DNA of 64,000 nucleotides from V1-33 sp964523105 (GTDB lineage Bacteria > Verrucomicrobiota > Verrucomicrobiia > Verrucomicrobiales > V1-33). The stretch lies in the NCBI GenBank assembly GCA_964523105.1, contig CAZFZN010000014.1, positions 62,001 to 126,000 on the forward strand, written 5' to 3'. Position numbers and translations under genes: made by a program. Below the pieces are notes generated by a model. The model made no database searches, had not been told where the DNA came from, and worked only from the letters and a program-made list of their open reading frames with translations. This document shows, piece after piece, positions 36,413 to 43,736 of this stretch. Position 1 is the first letter of the stretch; each line of letters opens with the position of its first letter.

Positions 36413-36440
36413 CCACTGAGCACTGGGAACTGAGAACTGA
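36413..36440 (-). repeat. heptamer array B (inverted), rplL-rpoB spacer
   Basis: On the minus strand the heptamers are TCAGTTC, TCAGTTC, CCAGTGC, TCAGTGG. It is the inverted partner of the array at 36303-36330. A single further unit (TCAGTTC on the minus strand) lies between them near 36340. Confidence 0.75.
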
Positions 36441-36526
36441 GCACCAAAACGACCCGCCCCGCGCTCTCCCCTTTCGGAGAAAGCGCGGGAACGGGCTGAA
36501 GGATTGTGGGAATGGGGGCGATCAAA

Positions 36527-36901
36527 TTACTTGATCTCGCACTTTGCGCCGGCCGCTTCCATCTTCTTCTTGATCTCTTCGGCTTCGGCCTTCGGAATGC
36601 CGGTCTTGAGGGGCTTGGGAGCGCCTTCGACCAGGGCCTTGGCTTCGGCGAGACCGAGACCGGCCACCGCGCTGCGGACTTCTTTAATGACGGCGATCTT
36701 GTTCGCGCCGCCGTCCGTGAGGATGACGTCGAATTCGGTCTTCTCCTCGACGGGAGCGGCCGCGGCGGCGCCACCGCCGGCCGGAGCGGCCACGGCTGCT
36801 GCGCTGACGCCCCACTTCTCTTCGAGGGCTTTCACGAGTTCAGAGGCCTGAAGAATGGTCAGGGCGCTGAGGTCATCGACGATTTTGCTGATGTCTGCCA
36901 T
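36527..36901 (-). CDS. rplL: 50S ribosomal protein L7/L12
   Basis: The 124-residue protein has the N-terminal dimerisation helix (LSALTILQASELVKALEEKW), an Ala/Gly-rich hinge (AAPAGGGAAAAAP), and the factor-binding C-terminal domain (KIAVIKEVRSAVAGLGLAEA, VEGAPKPLKTGIPKAEAEEI). Length is normal. It forms the ribosomal stalk with L10, encoded just upstream. The gap to rpoB is unusually long and repeat-filled. Confidence 0.97.
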   Translation of the reverse strand: MADISKIVDDLSALTILQASELVKALEEKWGVSAAAVAAPAGGGAAAAAPVEEKTEFDVILTDGGANKIAVIKEVRSAVAGLGLAEAKALVEGAPKPLKTGIPKAEAEEIKKKMEAAGAKCEIK

Positions 36902-37040
36902 GTATTTGGGTCAGTGTCACCGTTCTGCGGAGCCCCGCGTGGATTGAGCGCAACAGCCGTCGCGCCGGTGAGGAACTGGGTTGGTATGTTATTGTGTTTT
37001 GCTTTTTGGTTTAGTCGCCGGAAGCCGGCGAAAGGGTTCG

Positions 37041-37547
37041 TCAGGCCGCGGCCGCCTCGGGAGCGCCGCCGTCTTTTTCAATCTTGGCGGCGATGGCGCG
37101 GGCGATGGCGCCGGCGGGGGCATTGAGCACGCCGAGGAGTTTGGCGAGCAGATTCTCACGGCTGCCGATGTCGGCGAGGCCCTGCACGTCGGCGGCGGTG
37201 AGGAATTTACCGTCGAGCACGCCGCTCTTGAGCACGGGCTTTTGGAATTCCTTGTTGGCGCCGGCGATGACCCTCGCGGCGGCGCAGACGTCCTTGTCAC
37301 CAAAGACGACGGCGGTCTGACCGGTGAGGTCTTTCTGGATTTCGACCGGGTAGTTCTTTTCCGTGCCGGCGGCCTTGATGTAGCTGTTCTTGGTGACGTG
37401 CATCTTCGCGTTCACTTCGCGAAGCCGCTTCCGGATGGTGTTGAACTGCGGCATGGTGACGCCGGTATAGTCCACCAGCAGCAGGTAGGGAGCGGCTTCG
37501 AGGCGCTGGAGCAGCTGGGCGACGATGATCTTCTTGTCAGGATTCAT
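37041..37547 (-). CDS. rplJ: 50S ribosomal protein L10
   Basis: The protein has 168 residues from the ATG at 37547 (MNPDKKIIVAQLLQRLEAAP); the longer open frame up to 38354 is an out-of-frame overlap with rplA. L10 signatures include LLVDYTGVTMPQFNTIRKRL and VTKNSYIKAA. Only 32 nt separate it from rplA, so the long structured L10 leader used for autoregulation in other bacteria is not visible here. The TTGTCAGG octamer lies at the start (37534-37541). Confidence 0.95.
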   Translation of the reverse strand: MNPDKKIIVAQLLQRLEAAPYLLLVDYTGVTMPQFNTIRKRLREVNAKMHVTKNSYIKAAGTEKNYPVEIQKDLTGQTAVVFGDKDVCAAARVIAGANKEFQKPVLKSGVLDGKFLTAADVQGLADIGSRENLLAKLLGVLNAPAGAIARAIAAKIEKDGGAPEAAAA

Positions 37548-37579
37548 TTGGAAAAAAGGCTGGAGTTTCGTCGCGGGGA

Positions 37580-38287
37580 TTAGAGGCGGATGTATTTGAG
37601 CACATCCACGGCCACGGAGGGCGACATGGTGGCGGCGATGTGGATAGTGTCCACGTAGCGGCCCCGGGCGGTGGGGGGCTTGGCGCGCTGCACGGCTTCG
37701 ATGACGGCGAGTGCGTTTTCCGACAACTGCTGTGACGAGAAGCTGGCTTTGCCGACCGGCACGGAAATGTTGCCGTTCTTGTCGAGCTTGAAGTTCACCT
37801 TGCCGGCCTTCACGGCTTTCACCGCTCCGCCGGTGTCGTCGGTCACGGTGCCGGTCTTGGGATTCGGCATGAGTCCGCGGGGGCCGAGCACCCGGGCGAG
37901 CTTCCGCACTTCCGCCATGGCGTCGGCGGTGGCGACGGCGACGTCGAACGAGAGGAATCCCTCCTGCACTTTCTTGATCATGTCCTCCATGCCGACAAAA
38001 TCCGCTCCGGCGTCCTTCGCGGCCTGCGCGGCGGCACCGGTGGCGAAAACCATCACCGTGACCTTCTTGCCGGTGCCGTGCGGCAGCGGACAGGTGGAAC
38101 GGATCATCTGGTCCGACTTCTTCGGGTCCACTCCCATGTGGAAGGAGATGGTGACCGACTGGTCGAACTTCGGCGCCGGGAATTTCTTCACGGCCTCCAT
38201 GGCTTCCTCCACGGTGTGCAGCTTGCCCGCGGCGGGCGCGAGTTTGGCGGCGGACTTGTAGCGTTTGCTTCTTTTGGTTACTGGCAT
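37580..38287 (-). CDS. rplA: 50S ribosomal protein L1
   Basis: The 235-residue protein has full L1 features: the N-terminal KRSKRYKSAAKL, the conserved HMGVDPKKSDQMIRSTCPLP, GPRGLMPNPKTGTVTDD, and GKVNFKLDKNGNISVPVGKA. L1 binds 23S rRNA and often represses its own operon. It lies between rplK and rplJ in the canonical order. Confidence 0.97.
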   Translation of the reverse strand: MPVTKRSKRYKSAAKLAPAAGKLHTVEEAMEAVKKFPAPKFDQSVTISFHMGVDPKKSDQMIRSTCPLPHGTGKKVTVMVFATGAAAQAAKDAGADFVGMEDMIKKVQEGFLSFDVAVATADAMAEVRKLARVLGPRGLMPNPKTGTVTDDTGGAVKAVKAGKVNFKLDKNGNISVPVGKASFSSQQLSENALAVIEAVQRAKPPTARGRYVDTIHIAATMSPSVAVDVLKYIRL

Positions 38288-38354
38288 GTTTTTGGTGCAG
38301 TGCGAACGAGTTTGGGGCTCTCCTGCGGTGGTATTTTATTTTTGGGAAAGTCAA

Positions 38355-38378
38355 ACCCGCCGGACAGGCCCGGCGGGT
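38355..38378 (-). other. rplK-rplA intercistronic hairpin
   Basis: A 9-bp stem (ACCCGCCGG / CCGGCGGGT) with a 6-nt loop is followed on the minus strand by TTTGACTTTCCC. It lies 10 nt after the rplK stop. It could be a weak attenuator, a processing site or an L1-binding target; I cannot tell which. Confidence 0.5.
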
Positions 38379-38387
38379 CCGACAAAA

Positions 38388-38813
38388 CTATTCGGCAATC
38401 TCGATGCCCATCTGGCGGGCAGTGCCGGCGATGATGCGGAACGCCGCCTCGTCGCTGTTCGCGTTGAGGTCCGGCATCTTCTGTTTGGCCACCGCCATCA
38501 CCTGCGCTTTGGTGAGTTTGGCCACCTTGTCCTTCTGGGGAACTTTGGAGCCGCTGGCAATGTTAGCCGCTTTCTTCAGCAGGTTGCTGGCGGGCGGCTG
38601 CTTGGTGACGAAGGTGAAGCTCTTGTCCTTATAAACAGTAATGACGACGGGCAGGACGTCGCCGGCCTGCTTTTGGGTGGCGGCGTTGTACTCCTTGCAG
38701 AACTGCATGATGTTCACGCCGGCCTGACCGAGCGCGGGACCGACGGGAGGCGCCGGGTTCGCGGCACCGGCGGGGATTTGCAGCTTGATGACTTTGACGA
38801 TTTCTTTGGCCAT
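38388..38813 (-). CDS. rplK: 50S ribosomal protein L11
   Basis: The 141-residue protein has the L11 signature IKLQIPAGAANPAPPVGPAL, GQAGVNIMQFCKEYNAAT, and the C-terminal rRNA-binding domain ending RIIAGTARQMGIEI. Length is standard. It follows nusG after a 147-nt spacer filled with heptamer repeats. Confidence 0.97.
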   Translation of the reverse strand: MAKEIVKVIKLQIPAGAANPAPPVGPALGQAGVNIMQFCKEYNAATQKQAGDVLPVVITVYKDKSFTFVTKQPPASNLLKKAANIASGSKVPQKDKVAKLTKAQVMAVAKQKMPDLNANSDEAAFRIIAGTARQMGIEIAE

Positions 38814-38824
38814 GTAGGGAAGTG

Positions 38825-38951
38825 TTCAGGTTTCAGGTTTCAGGTTTCAGTGGCGTGAGGCGCGCGGGAGAAGGGGGATTGGGAAAGTTTTCAGTGTTCA
38901 GGTTTCAGCGGGGAGTCTCAGGGCCTGAACCCTGAGAACTGAACCCTGAAA
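38825..38951. repeat. three heptamer arrays in the nusG-rplK spacer
   Basis: The first array (38825-38852) has three identical TTCAGGT units and one TTCAGTG. The second (38890-38910) has TTCAGTG, TTCAGGT, TTCAGCG. The third is inverted (38924-38951: CCTGAAC, CCTGAGA, ACTGAAC, CCTGAAA). Together they fill most of the spacer and can pair with one another. The unit type is the same as in the rplL-rpoB spacer. Confidence 0.8.
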
Positions 38952-38960
38952 CCTTCCGGC

Positions 38961-39554
38961 TCATTCGGCTTCGGCTTTTTCGACCTGCCAGAATTCAAGG
39001 TCCACCGGGGTGGAGCGTCCGAAAATGTTCACCGACACGCGCAGCTTGCCCTGCTCCATGTCGATTTCCTCCACCGAGCCGATCTGGGCCTCGAAGGCGC
39101 CGTCGTTGATCCGCACCTGGTCGCCGACCTCGAAGCTGATCTTCGGCTTCACGTGATCCGCGCCTTCGTGGATTTGATTGAGCATCTGCTCCACCTCCTT
39201 CGGGCGCATCGGCGTCGGTTTGTCGCGCGTTCCGGCGAAATTGATCACGCCCTGGGTGTCTTTGATGAAATACCATGCCCGCTCCACTACGGTGCCGTTC
39301 TCATTGAGCATGTGCATGTTGATGAGCAGGTAGCCGGGATAAAACTTGCGGCGGCTTTCGCTGCGCTTCCCCTTGCCCTGGGAGTCCTTTTTCACCTCGC
39401 TCACGCGCTCCATCGGCAGCAGCACCTGGAAAATCACGTCAGCCATCTCCTCCTGCTTGATGCGGCGGTCAATATTCTCCTTCACCTTCTGCTCCTGTCC
39501 GGAGAGAACGTGGACGACATACCACTGGTCTTTGGCTGCTGGAATGGCTCCCAT
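38961..39554 (-). CDS. nusG: transcription termination/antitermination factor NusG
   Basis: The 197-residue protein has an NGN domain (QWYVVHVLSGQEQKVKENID, FYPGYLLINMHM, WYFIKDTQGVINFAGTRDKP) and a C-terminal KOW domain (FEVGDQVRINDGAF, ending VDLEFWQVEK). A Lys/Ser-rich insert (DSQGKGKRSESRR) sits between NGN strands. It binds RNA polymerase and links it to Rho or ribosomes. It is encoded between secE and rplK as usual. Confidence 0.96.
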   Translation of the reverse strand: MGAIPAAKDQWYVVHVLSGQEQKVKENIDRRIKQEEMADVIFQVLLPMERVSEVKKDSQGKGKRSESRRKFYPGYLLINMHMLNENGTVVERAWYFIKDTQGVINFAGTRDKPTPMRPKEVEQMLNQIHEGADHVKPKISFEVGDQVRINDGAFEAQIGSVEEIDMEQGKLRVSVNIFGRSTPVDLEFWQVEKAEAE

Positions 39555-39646
39555 GTTGGTGTATTAGAAAGAGGCGGTTGAAAGAGACGGTAGCGCCGCC
39601 GGGTGGATGGCTCCCCTGCCCCGCCGCGCCGGAAATCGGTTCGGTA

Positions 39647-39865
39647 TTAGAAGAGCTTGATGAAGAAGCCCATCACATTGCCCATGAGGAAGTCCCAGAA
39701 GGCAACCCATGCCCCGAGGAGGACGATGGCGACGATGACCACCACAGTGGAATCGAAGAGTTCCTTGAACTTCTTGAACCCCTTCTCCTTCGCATCCCAC
39801 GGCCACGAGGTTTTCTTAAGCTCGAGGCCGACTTCGCCGAAGAATTTGCGGGTTTTGCTGAACAT
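39647..39865 (-). CDS. secE: preprotein translocase subunit SecE
   Basis: This is the short single-span SecE of non-enteric bacteria, 72 residues. An amphipathic helix (FFGEVGLELKKTSWPWDAKE) with the conserved K-K-x-x-W-P motif is followed by one membrane span (VVVIVAIVLLGAWVAFWDFL). It forms SecYEG with SecY and SecG. It lies between tRNA-Trp and nusG. Confidence 0.93.
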   Translation of the reverse strand: MFSKTRKFFGEVGLELKKTSWPWDAKEKGFKKFKELFDSTVVVIVAIVLLGAWVAFWDFLMGNVMGFFIKLF

Positions 39866-39905
39866 GATGTGGGGCCGGTGGGGGAAAATGGGTGAAAAAA
39901 TGAAA

Positions 39906-39981
39906 TGGCACGCCAGGAGGGAATCGAACCCCCAACCAACGGTTTTGGAGACCGCTACTCTACCGATTGAGCTACTGGCGT
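39906..39981 (-). tRNA. tRNA-Trp (anticodon CCA)
   Basis: The cloverleaf closes fully: acceptor stem ACGCCAG/CTGGCGT, discriminator G, encoded CCA 3' end (39906-39908), D-arm GCTC/TAGAG type, anticodon loop CTCCAAA with CCA, and T-arm GGTTCGATTCC. Length is 76 nt. It heads the secE-nusG operon, a conserved order in many bacteria. Confidence 0.97.
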
Positions 39982-40011
39982 ACGAAGTTGCCCCGGAGTT
40001 CGAGGGCGGCG

Positions 40012-40040
40012 ATAGTGCATGGGGTGAATTTTACTGTCAA
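40012..40040 (-). promoter_or_regulatory. sigma-70-type promoter of the tRNA-Trp/secE/nusG operon
   Basis: On the minus strand a perfect TTGACA (40040-40035) is followed after exactly 17 nt by CACTAT (40017-40012). This would start transcription about 20-25 nt before the tRNA. It is the best promoter I found in the window and probably drives the operon up to the rpoC terminator. Confidence 0.75.
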
Positions 40041-40067
40041 GCGCCCGGAAGCATCCGATTTGGGTAA

Positions 40068-40090
40068 ATTTTCGGGCACCCCGGGAAAAT
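40068..40090 (-). terminator. possible terminator of the nap/nnrS operon
   Basis: ATTTTCGGG (40068-40076) pairs with CCCGGGAAAAT (40080-40090) apart from a 2-nt bulge, with a 3-nt loop. On the minus strand it lies about 40 nt after the globin stop and just before the tRNA-operon promoter, so it would insulate the two operons. Confidence 0.4.
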
Positions 40091-40127
40091 CCGGCACTTC
40101 GGAGGCTTCGCGCCGTCCCCGAGGGGC

Positions 40128-40616
40128 TCAATCACCGGAGTTGCTGCCGCGGCGATAAGCCGCGCAGCGGGTGCGCTGTTCGGGTGTCAGAGTGGCCGGA
40201 TCGCTGCGGGGATCCGGAGTTTCATTGATGCGGCTGTGAATCACCCGGGCCATGTCGGCCGCGCAGCGCTTGATGTGTCCCGCATTCTGCCCGGCAAAGA
40301 GACCGTCCACGGTGGCTTCGAAGAGCTGCAGCCAGCGGTCGAACTGATCGCGGCCCATCACCGTCAGCGGAACGAGTTTGGCATGGGGGGCGAGCGGATT
40401 GCCCGAGTAGCCCCCCGAGCGGAATATCACGGTTTCCCAAAAGGCATACATTTTCGGCAGGTGCGCGTCCCAGTTCACCTGCGCCACCTCGTCAAAGATG
40501 AAGCCGAGCACCTCGTCGCGCCGGACCCGCGCGTAGAAGGCGTTGACGAGCCGCTCGATGTCAGCGCGGCCGGTGAGGTCGGGGAGTTCACGGGCTGGAG
40601 CACGGGCGGAATTCAT
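40128..40616 (-). CDS. group III truncated haemoglobin
   Basis: The protein has 162 residues from the ATG at 40616 (MNSARAPARELPDLTGRADI). Features of the family: LVNAFYARVRRDEVLGFIFD, HLPKMYAFWETVIFRSGGYSGNP, a proximal-histidine region FDRWLQLFEATVDGLF, and IKRCAADMARVIHSRI. These small globins bind O2/NO and often accompany nitrate or nitrite respiration. It is the last gene of the nap operon, 19 nt after nnrS, which supports a role in NO or peroxynitrite handling (inference). The C-terminus is Arg/Ser-rich and longer than average. Confidence 0.85.
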   Translation of the reverse strand: MNSARAPARELPDLTGRADIERLVNAFYARVRRDEVLGFIFDEVAQVNWDAHLPKMYAFWETVIFRSGGYSGNPLAPHAKLVPLTVMGRDQFDRWLQLFEATVDGLFAGQNAGHIKRCAADMARVIHSRINETPDPRSDPATLTPEQRTRCAAYRRGSNSGD

Positions 40617-40635
40617 GAAGCGGTGAGGGCGGATT

Positions 40636-41847
40636 TCATTCTTCGTCGCGGCGGAGGAACCGCTTTCCATGCCATCCCAGCCAGAGCAGGCAGGCCAGTC
40701 CCCAGAACCACGCGGCATACTTGTGATGCGAGATGGTGATCTTCGGCCAGAACTCGGCGCTCGCCCGCGTGGTGGCGGCGATGAAAGCGAAGGCGATCAG
40801 CACGCGCGGCACCCACGAGCGCCGGGAAAACCCCTCCAGTTCCCCGCTGTGCCCGAAAAGCACCCGGCTGGCCACAATCAGGATCAGCAGGCCAAACATT
40901 CCGACGAACAGCAGATGCTCCATGCCGGTGCGGCGCTCGTAGGCAAATCCCGTCGCCGCCAGCCCGGCCAGGCCGGTGAGCAGCGCCCAAAACAGTCCCC
41001 GCGCCAGGGTGCCGCGCGGTGCTGCCTCCGGAGCCCGCCGCCACCTGATCTCGATCAGCAGATAGGCGGCCGCCGCGCCGGCCCGCAGCAGATAGGCCGG
41101 CACCGCATGCCCTGACGTTTCCATGAAAAAGCTGCCGATGATGAGCGCTGCCGCCAGAAGTGCCCTCACCAAACTCGCCCGGCGCGCCGCCGGCTCCTCC
41201 GGCGCCCCGAAGTCCCCGCCGAGGATGCGGGGGAAAATGAACGATCCGATGCCCAGCACCGGCGGCAGCAGCAGGCCCTGATAGACGAGCAGGCCGGCCA
41301 GGCGGTAGTTCTCCGCCGACGCGATCCAGTCAGGATTCAGCCACATCGAGGTGCCGGCGATGCCGCAGAGCAGACCTGTCAGGGCCAGCAGCATCTGCGG
41401 CGGCGGTGCGTCTTTGCGAAACCGGGCCACGCGGATGACGAGACATGCCAGCAGCGTTGCCAGAAGTGCCAGAAAACAGGCATCTGCGGCGCGGATCTTC
41501 AGCAGCAAATGCAGCACGCCGTTGGCCGTGTGCAGGGCGAACAGCGCGAGAAACTCCACCGGCGTCAGCTTCGGTGCGGCGGCCATGCGCGGCCCCGCCG
41601 TGCCCAGAAATCCCACCACGAACGCCGCGCCAAACGTTTGGATCATCAGCCTCGCGTGCGTGAGGTTCGGGTAGAAGCTCAACTGCCCCGCATAAAACAG
41701 CGGCCACAGCGACACCCCGATAATGCTCCACAGGGCGCCGCTGAAAAAGAACACCCGGAACGGCTCCGCCGCCAGCCATGTCAGGACGCCCGGCCCGGCC
41801 GGATGCGCGGACGGTTTCTTCCGGTGCCTGCAGGCGGGAAAACTCAT
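40636..41847 (-). CDS. nnrS: NnrS-family membrane protein
   Basis: The protein has 403 residues from the ATG at 41847, which overlaps the stop of the upstream haem-protein gene by 4 nt. About 12 membrane spans are predicted by eye. It opens with the family-typical EPFRVFFFSGALWSIIGVSL and has LSFYPNLTHARLMIQTFGAA, GFLGTAGPRM, and many His residues (SGHAVPAYLLRA, GMEHLLFVGMFGLLILIVAS, SRVLFGHSGELEG). NnrS proteins contain haem and copper and protect against nitrosative stress. Placement in a nitrate-reductase operon fits. Confidence 0.85.
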   Translation of the reverse strand: MSFPACRHRKKPSAHPAGPGVLTWLAAEPFRVFFFSGALWSIIGVSLWPLFYAGQLSFYPNLTHARLMIQTFGAAFVVGFLGTAGPRMAAAPKLTPVEFLALFALHTANGVLHLLLKIRAADACFLALLATLLACLVIRVARFRKDAPPPQMLLALTGLLCGIAGTSMWLNPDWIASAENYRLAGLLVYQGLLLPPVLGIGSFIFPRILGGDFGAPEEPAARRASLVRALLAAALIIGSFFMETSGHAVPAYLLRAGAAAAYLLIEIRWRRAPEAAPRGTLARGLFWALLTGLAGLAATGFAYERRTGMEHLLFVGMFGLLILIVASRVLFGHSGELEGFSRRSWVPRVLIAFAFIAATTRASAEFWPKITISHHKYAAWFWGLACLLWLGWHGKRFLRRDEE

Positions 41848-42401
41848 GGCTTCACCGGCGCGGATGCTTTCACCGGCATCAGAATTTCCAGCGCCGCAAA
41901 GCGGTCCTCCAGCGACTTGCGTTCCGGCACGTGACATTTGAGGCACTGATTCTCCAGCACGATGACCCCGGCGTAACGCAGCGTGTCCTTTTCCACGGCA
42001 CTGTAGGCTTTCTGGCCTGACTTCACAGCCTTGAGCGCAGCTTCGTCAAAGGCATCCTGCGCTTTGTTGTCCACATTCATGATCGTCTCGTCCGCCGCCA
42101 GCCACCGGAGGGTCACACCCTGCTCCTCCGCCATGGTTTTGAAGACATCCTTCAGCGACTCGGACGGAATGGCTTTGTTGTCGCCCTTGCGGAAGAAGTC
42201 GCGGTGCATCACACGGAGTGCGCCGTCGAAGGCGGCATGCAGCAGTCGCGCCCGGGCGGTGGCTTCCTCCAACGTGGGCGGTGCGGAGACGCCCGGCCTG
42301 GCCGGCTCAGACGCGGCACCGGCGGACGCTGGCGGCTCACCGCTGACCACAGGCTCCGGCAGCAACAGGACCGGCAGCAGGCAAATGAGTGTTCGCTTCA
42401 T
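41844..42401 (-). CDS. exported monohaem DUF3365 (Tll0287-like) protein
   Basis: The 185-residue protein has a signal peptide (MKRTLICLLPVLLLPEPVVS), a linker rich in Ala/Pro, and a domain with ALRVMHRDFFRKGDNKAIPS, VTLRWLAADETIMNVDN and one haem motif QCLKCHVPE. This is the DUF3365/Tll0287-like haem-binding domain, often thought to be a redox or gas sensor. It overlaps nnrS by 4 nt and starts 3 nt after nrfD. It might sense NO or act as an extra electron carrier. Function unproven. Confidence 0.78.
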   Translation of the reverse strand: MKRTLICLLPVLLLPEPVVSGEPPASAGAASEPARPGVSAPPTLEEATARARLLHAAFDGALRVMHRDFFRKGDNKAIPSESLKDVFKTMAEEQGVTLRWLAADETIMNVDNKAQDAFDEAALKAVKSGQKAYSAVEKDTLRYAGVIVLENQCLKCHVPERKSLEDRFAALEILMPVKASAPVKP

Positions 42402-42404
42402 GGT

Positions 42405-43736
42405 TCAAATAGAGGGCCCGGTTTCCTCCGACATGGCCAGAGCATCGGTGGATGCGATGGTCCGCCGGCCGGAGGAGTCACGCTGCTTACGCGAATAGAC
42501 ATTCACGGTTATCTTGATCAGCAGCGTATAAATCATCAGTCCCAGCGCCCAAATGCCGGCGGTGACTTTCCATTCGGTCAGGCTCGGGCGGTATTCGACC
42601 ACTTCATGCAGCGTGCTCGGGATGAACGCCGGAATGATCATGCCCATGCCTTTCTCAATCCACAGGCCCGCGAAGGCGAGCAGGCACGCCGCATTCAAAA
42701 GGAGCGGGCGCCGGTTGACGTTCCTCTGCATGAAGAGAATGACGGCGACGATGGTGGCGGCGACGGCACTCCAGATCCACGGCACGAGTTCGTTGTGTCC
42801 GTGCAGTCCGAAATAAAGATACTTCGCCGCGCTGGTGTGACTGCCGCCGGTGTAGAATTCCACAAAAACCTCCGAAGCGACCATCAGCAGATTGATGAGA
42901 ATGGTGACGCGGATGATGCTGACGAGCGTGCGGATCGCCCCTTCGCCAAACATGCGGCCCGTTTGCCTGCGAATGACCTGAATGGCGATAATGAGGAATG
43001 CGGGACCACTCACAAACGCACTTGCCAGAAACCGCGGTGCCAGCAGCGCCGTATTCCAGAACGGACGACCGCCGAGGCCGCAGTAGAGGAACGCGGTGAC
43101 GGTGTGAATGCTGATCGCCCAGATGATGCTCAGGAAGACGAAGGGCACATACATTTTCGCCGCCGGCTTCTGCCCGCGGAAGCGTTTGTAGAGCAGGTAA
43201 ATGCAGATGTGCAGGTTGATGAGCAGGTAGCCGTTCAGCACAATCACGTCCCACGTCAGCATGGAGACAGGGAAGTTGAATTTTCCCAGTCCCGGGATCA
43301 TGTGCCAGAACCGGTCGGGCCGTCCGAGGTCGCACACGACAAACATGATGCACATGATGATGGACGCGATGGCCAGCAGTTCGCCGACGATCACGATGTC
43401 GTGCATGTCCTTGTCGTGATAGAGATAGGCGGGGATGACCATCATGACGCCGCCGGCGGCGAGGCCGACGAGGAACGTGAAGTTGGCGATGTAAAGGCCC
43501 CACGAGACGTGGTCGCTCATGGCCGTGACGGCCATGCCATCGCGCACCTGGATGGCCCATGCATTGGCGCCGACGAGGAAGACGGCGGTCAGCAGCGTCA
43601 TCCAGACATAGAATTTCCACCCGCCCTCGATGGATTGACTGAGTGCAGAGCCGCCGAAGCGAAGGTACTGCCGCCACTCAGGCACAGGCTTCGCCGCGGG
43701 CACGGGTGCGGTGGCGCTGCTGGCGGGATTACTCAT
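42405..43736 (-). CDS. NrfD/PsrC-family quinol-oxidising membrane subunit
   Basis: The protein has 443 residues from the ATG at 43736, overlapping the upstream ferredoxin gene by 8 nt. About ten membrane spans are visible. Segments typical of the long NrfD (DsrP/QrcD/ActC-like) type include WGLYIANFTFLVGLAAGGVM, ICDLGRPDRF-like VVCDLGRPDRFWHMIPGLGK, and SHTSAAKYLYFGLHGHNELV. It probably takes electrons from menaquinol and passes them to the Fe-S partner. In this operon it replaces NapC/NapGH as the quinol dehydrogenase. Confidence 0.85.
   Translation of the reverse strand: MSNPASSATAPVPAAKPVPEWRQYLRFGGSALSQSIEGGWKFYVWMTLLTAVFLVGANAWAIQVRDGMAVTAMSDHVSWGLYIANFTFLVGLAAGGVMMVIPAYLYHDKDMHDIVIVGELLAIASIIMCIMFVVCDLGRPDRFWHMIPGLGKFNFPVSMLTWDVIVLNGYLLINLHICIYLLYKRFRGQKPAAKMYVPFVFLSIIWAISIHTVTAFLYCGLGGRPFWNTALLAPRFLASAFVSGPAFLIIAIQVIRRQTGRMFGEGAIRTLVSIIRVTILINLLMVASEVFVEFYTGGSHTSAAKYLYFGLHGHNELVPWIWSAVAATIVAVILFMQRNVNRRPLLLNAACLLAFAGLWIEKGMGMIIPAFIPSTLHEVVEYRPSLTEWKVTAGIWALGLMIYTLLIKITVNVYSRKQRDSSGRRTIASTDALAMSEETGPSI

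Noticed and set aside
37041..38354. A 437-residue frame joining rplJ to sequence under rplA
   Set aside because: Only the last 168 codons are L10. The rest is out-of-frame rplA, which has its own full L1 sequence.
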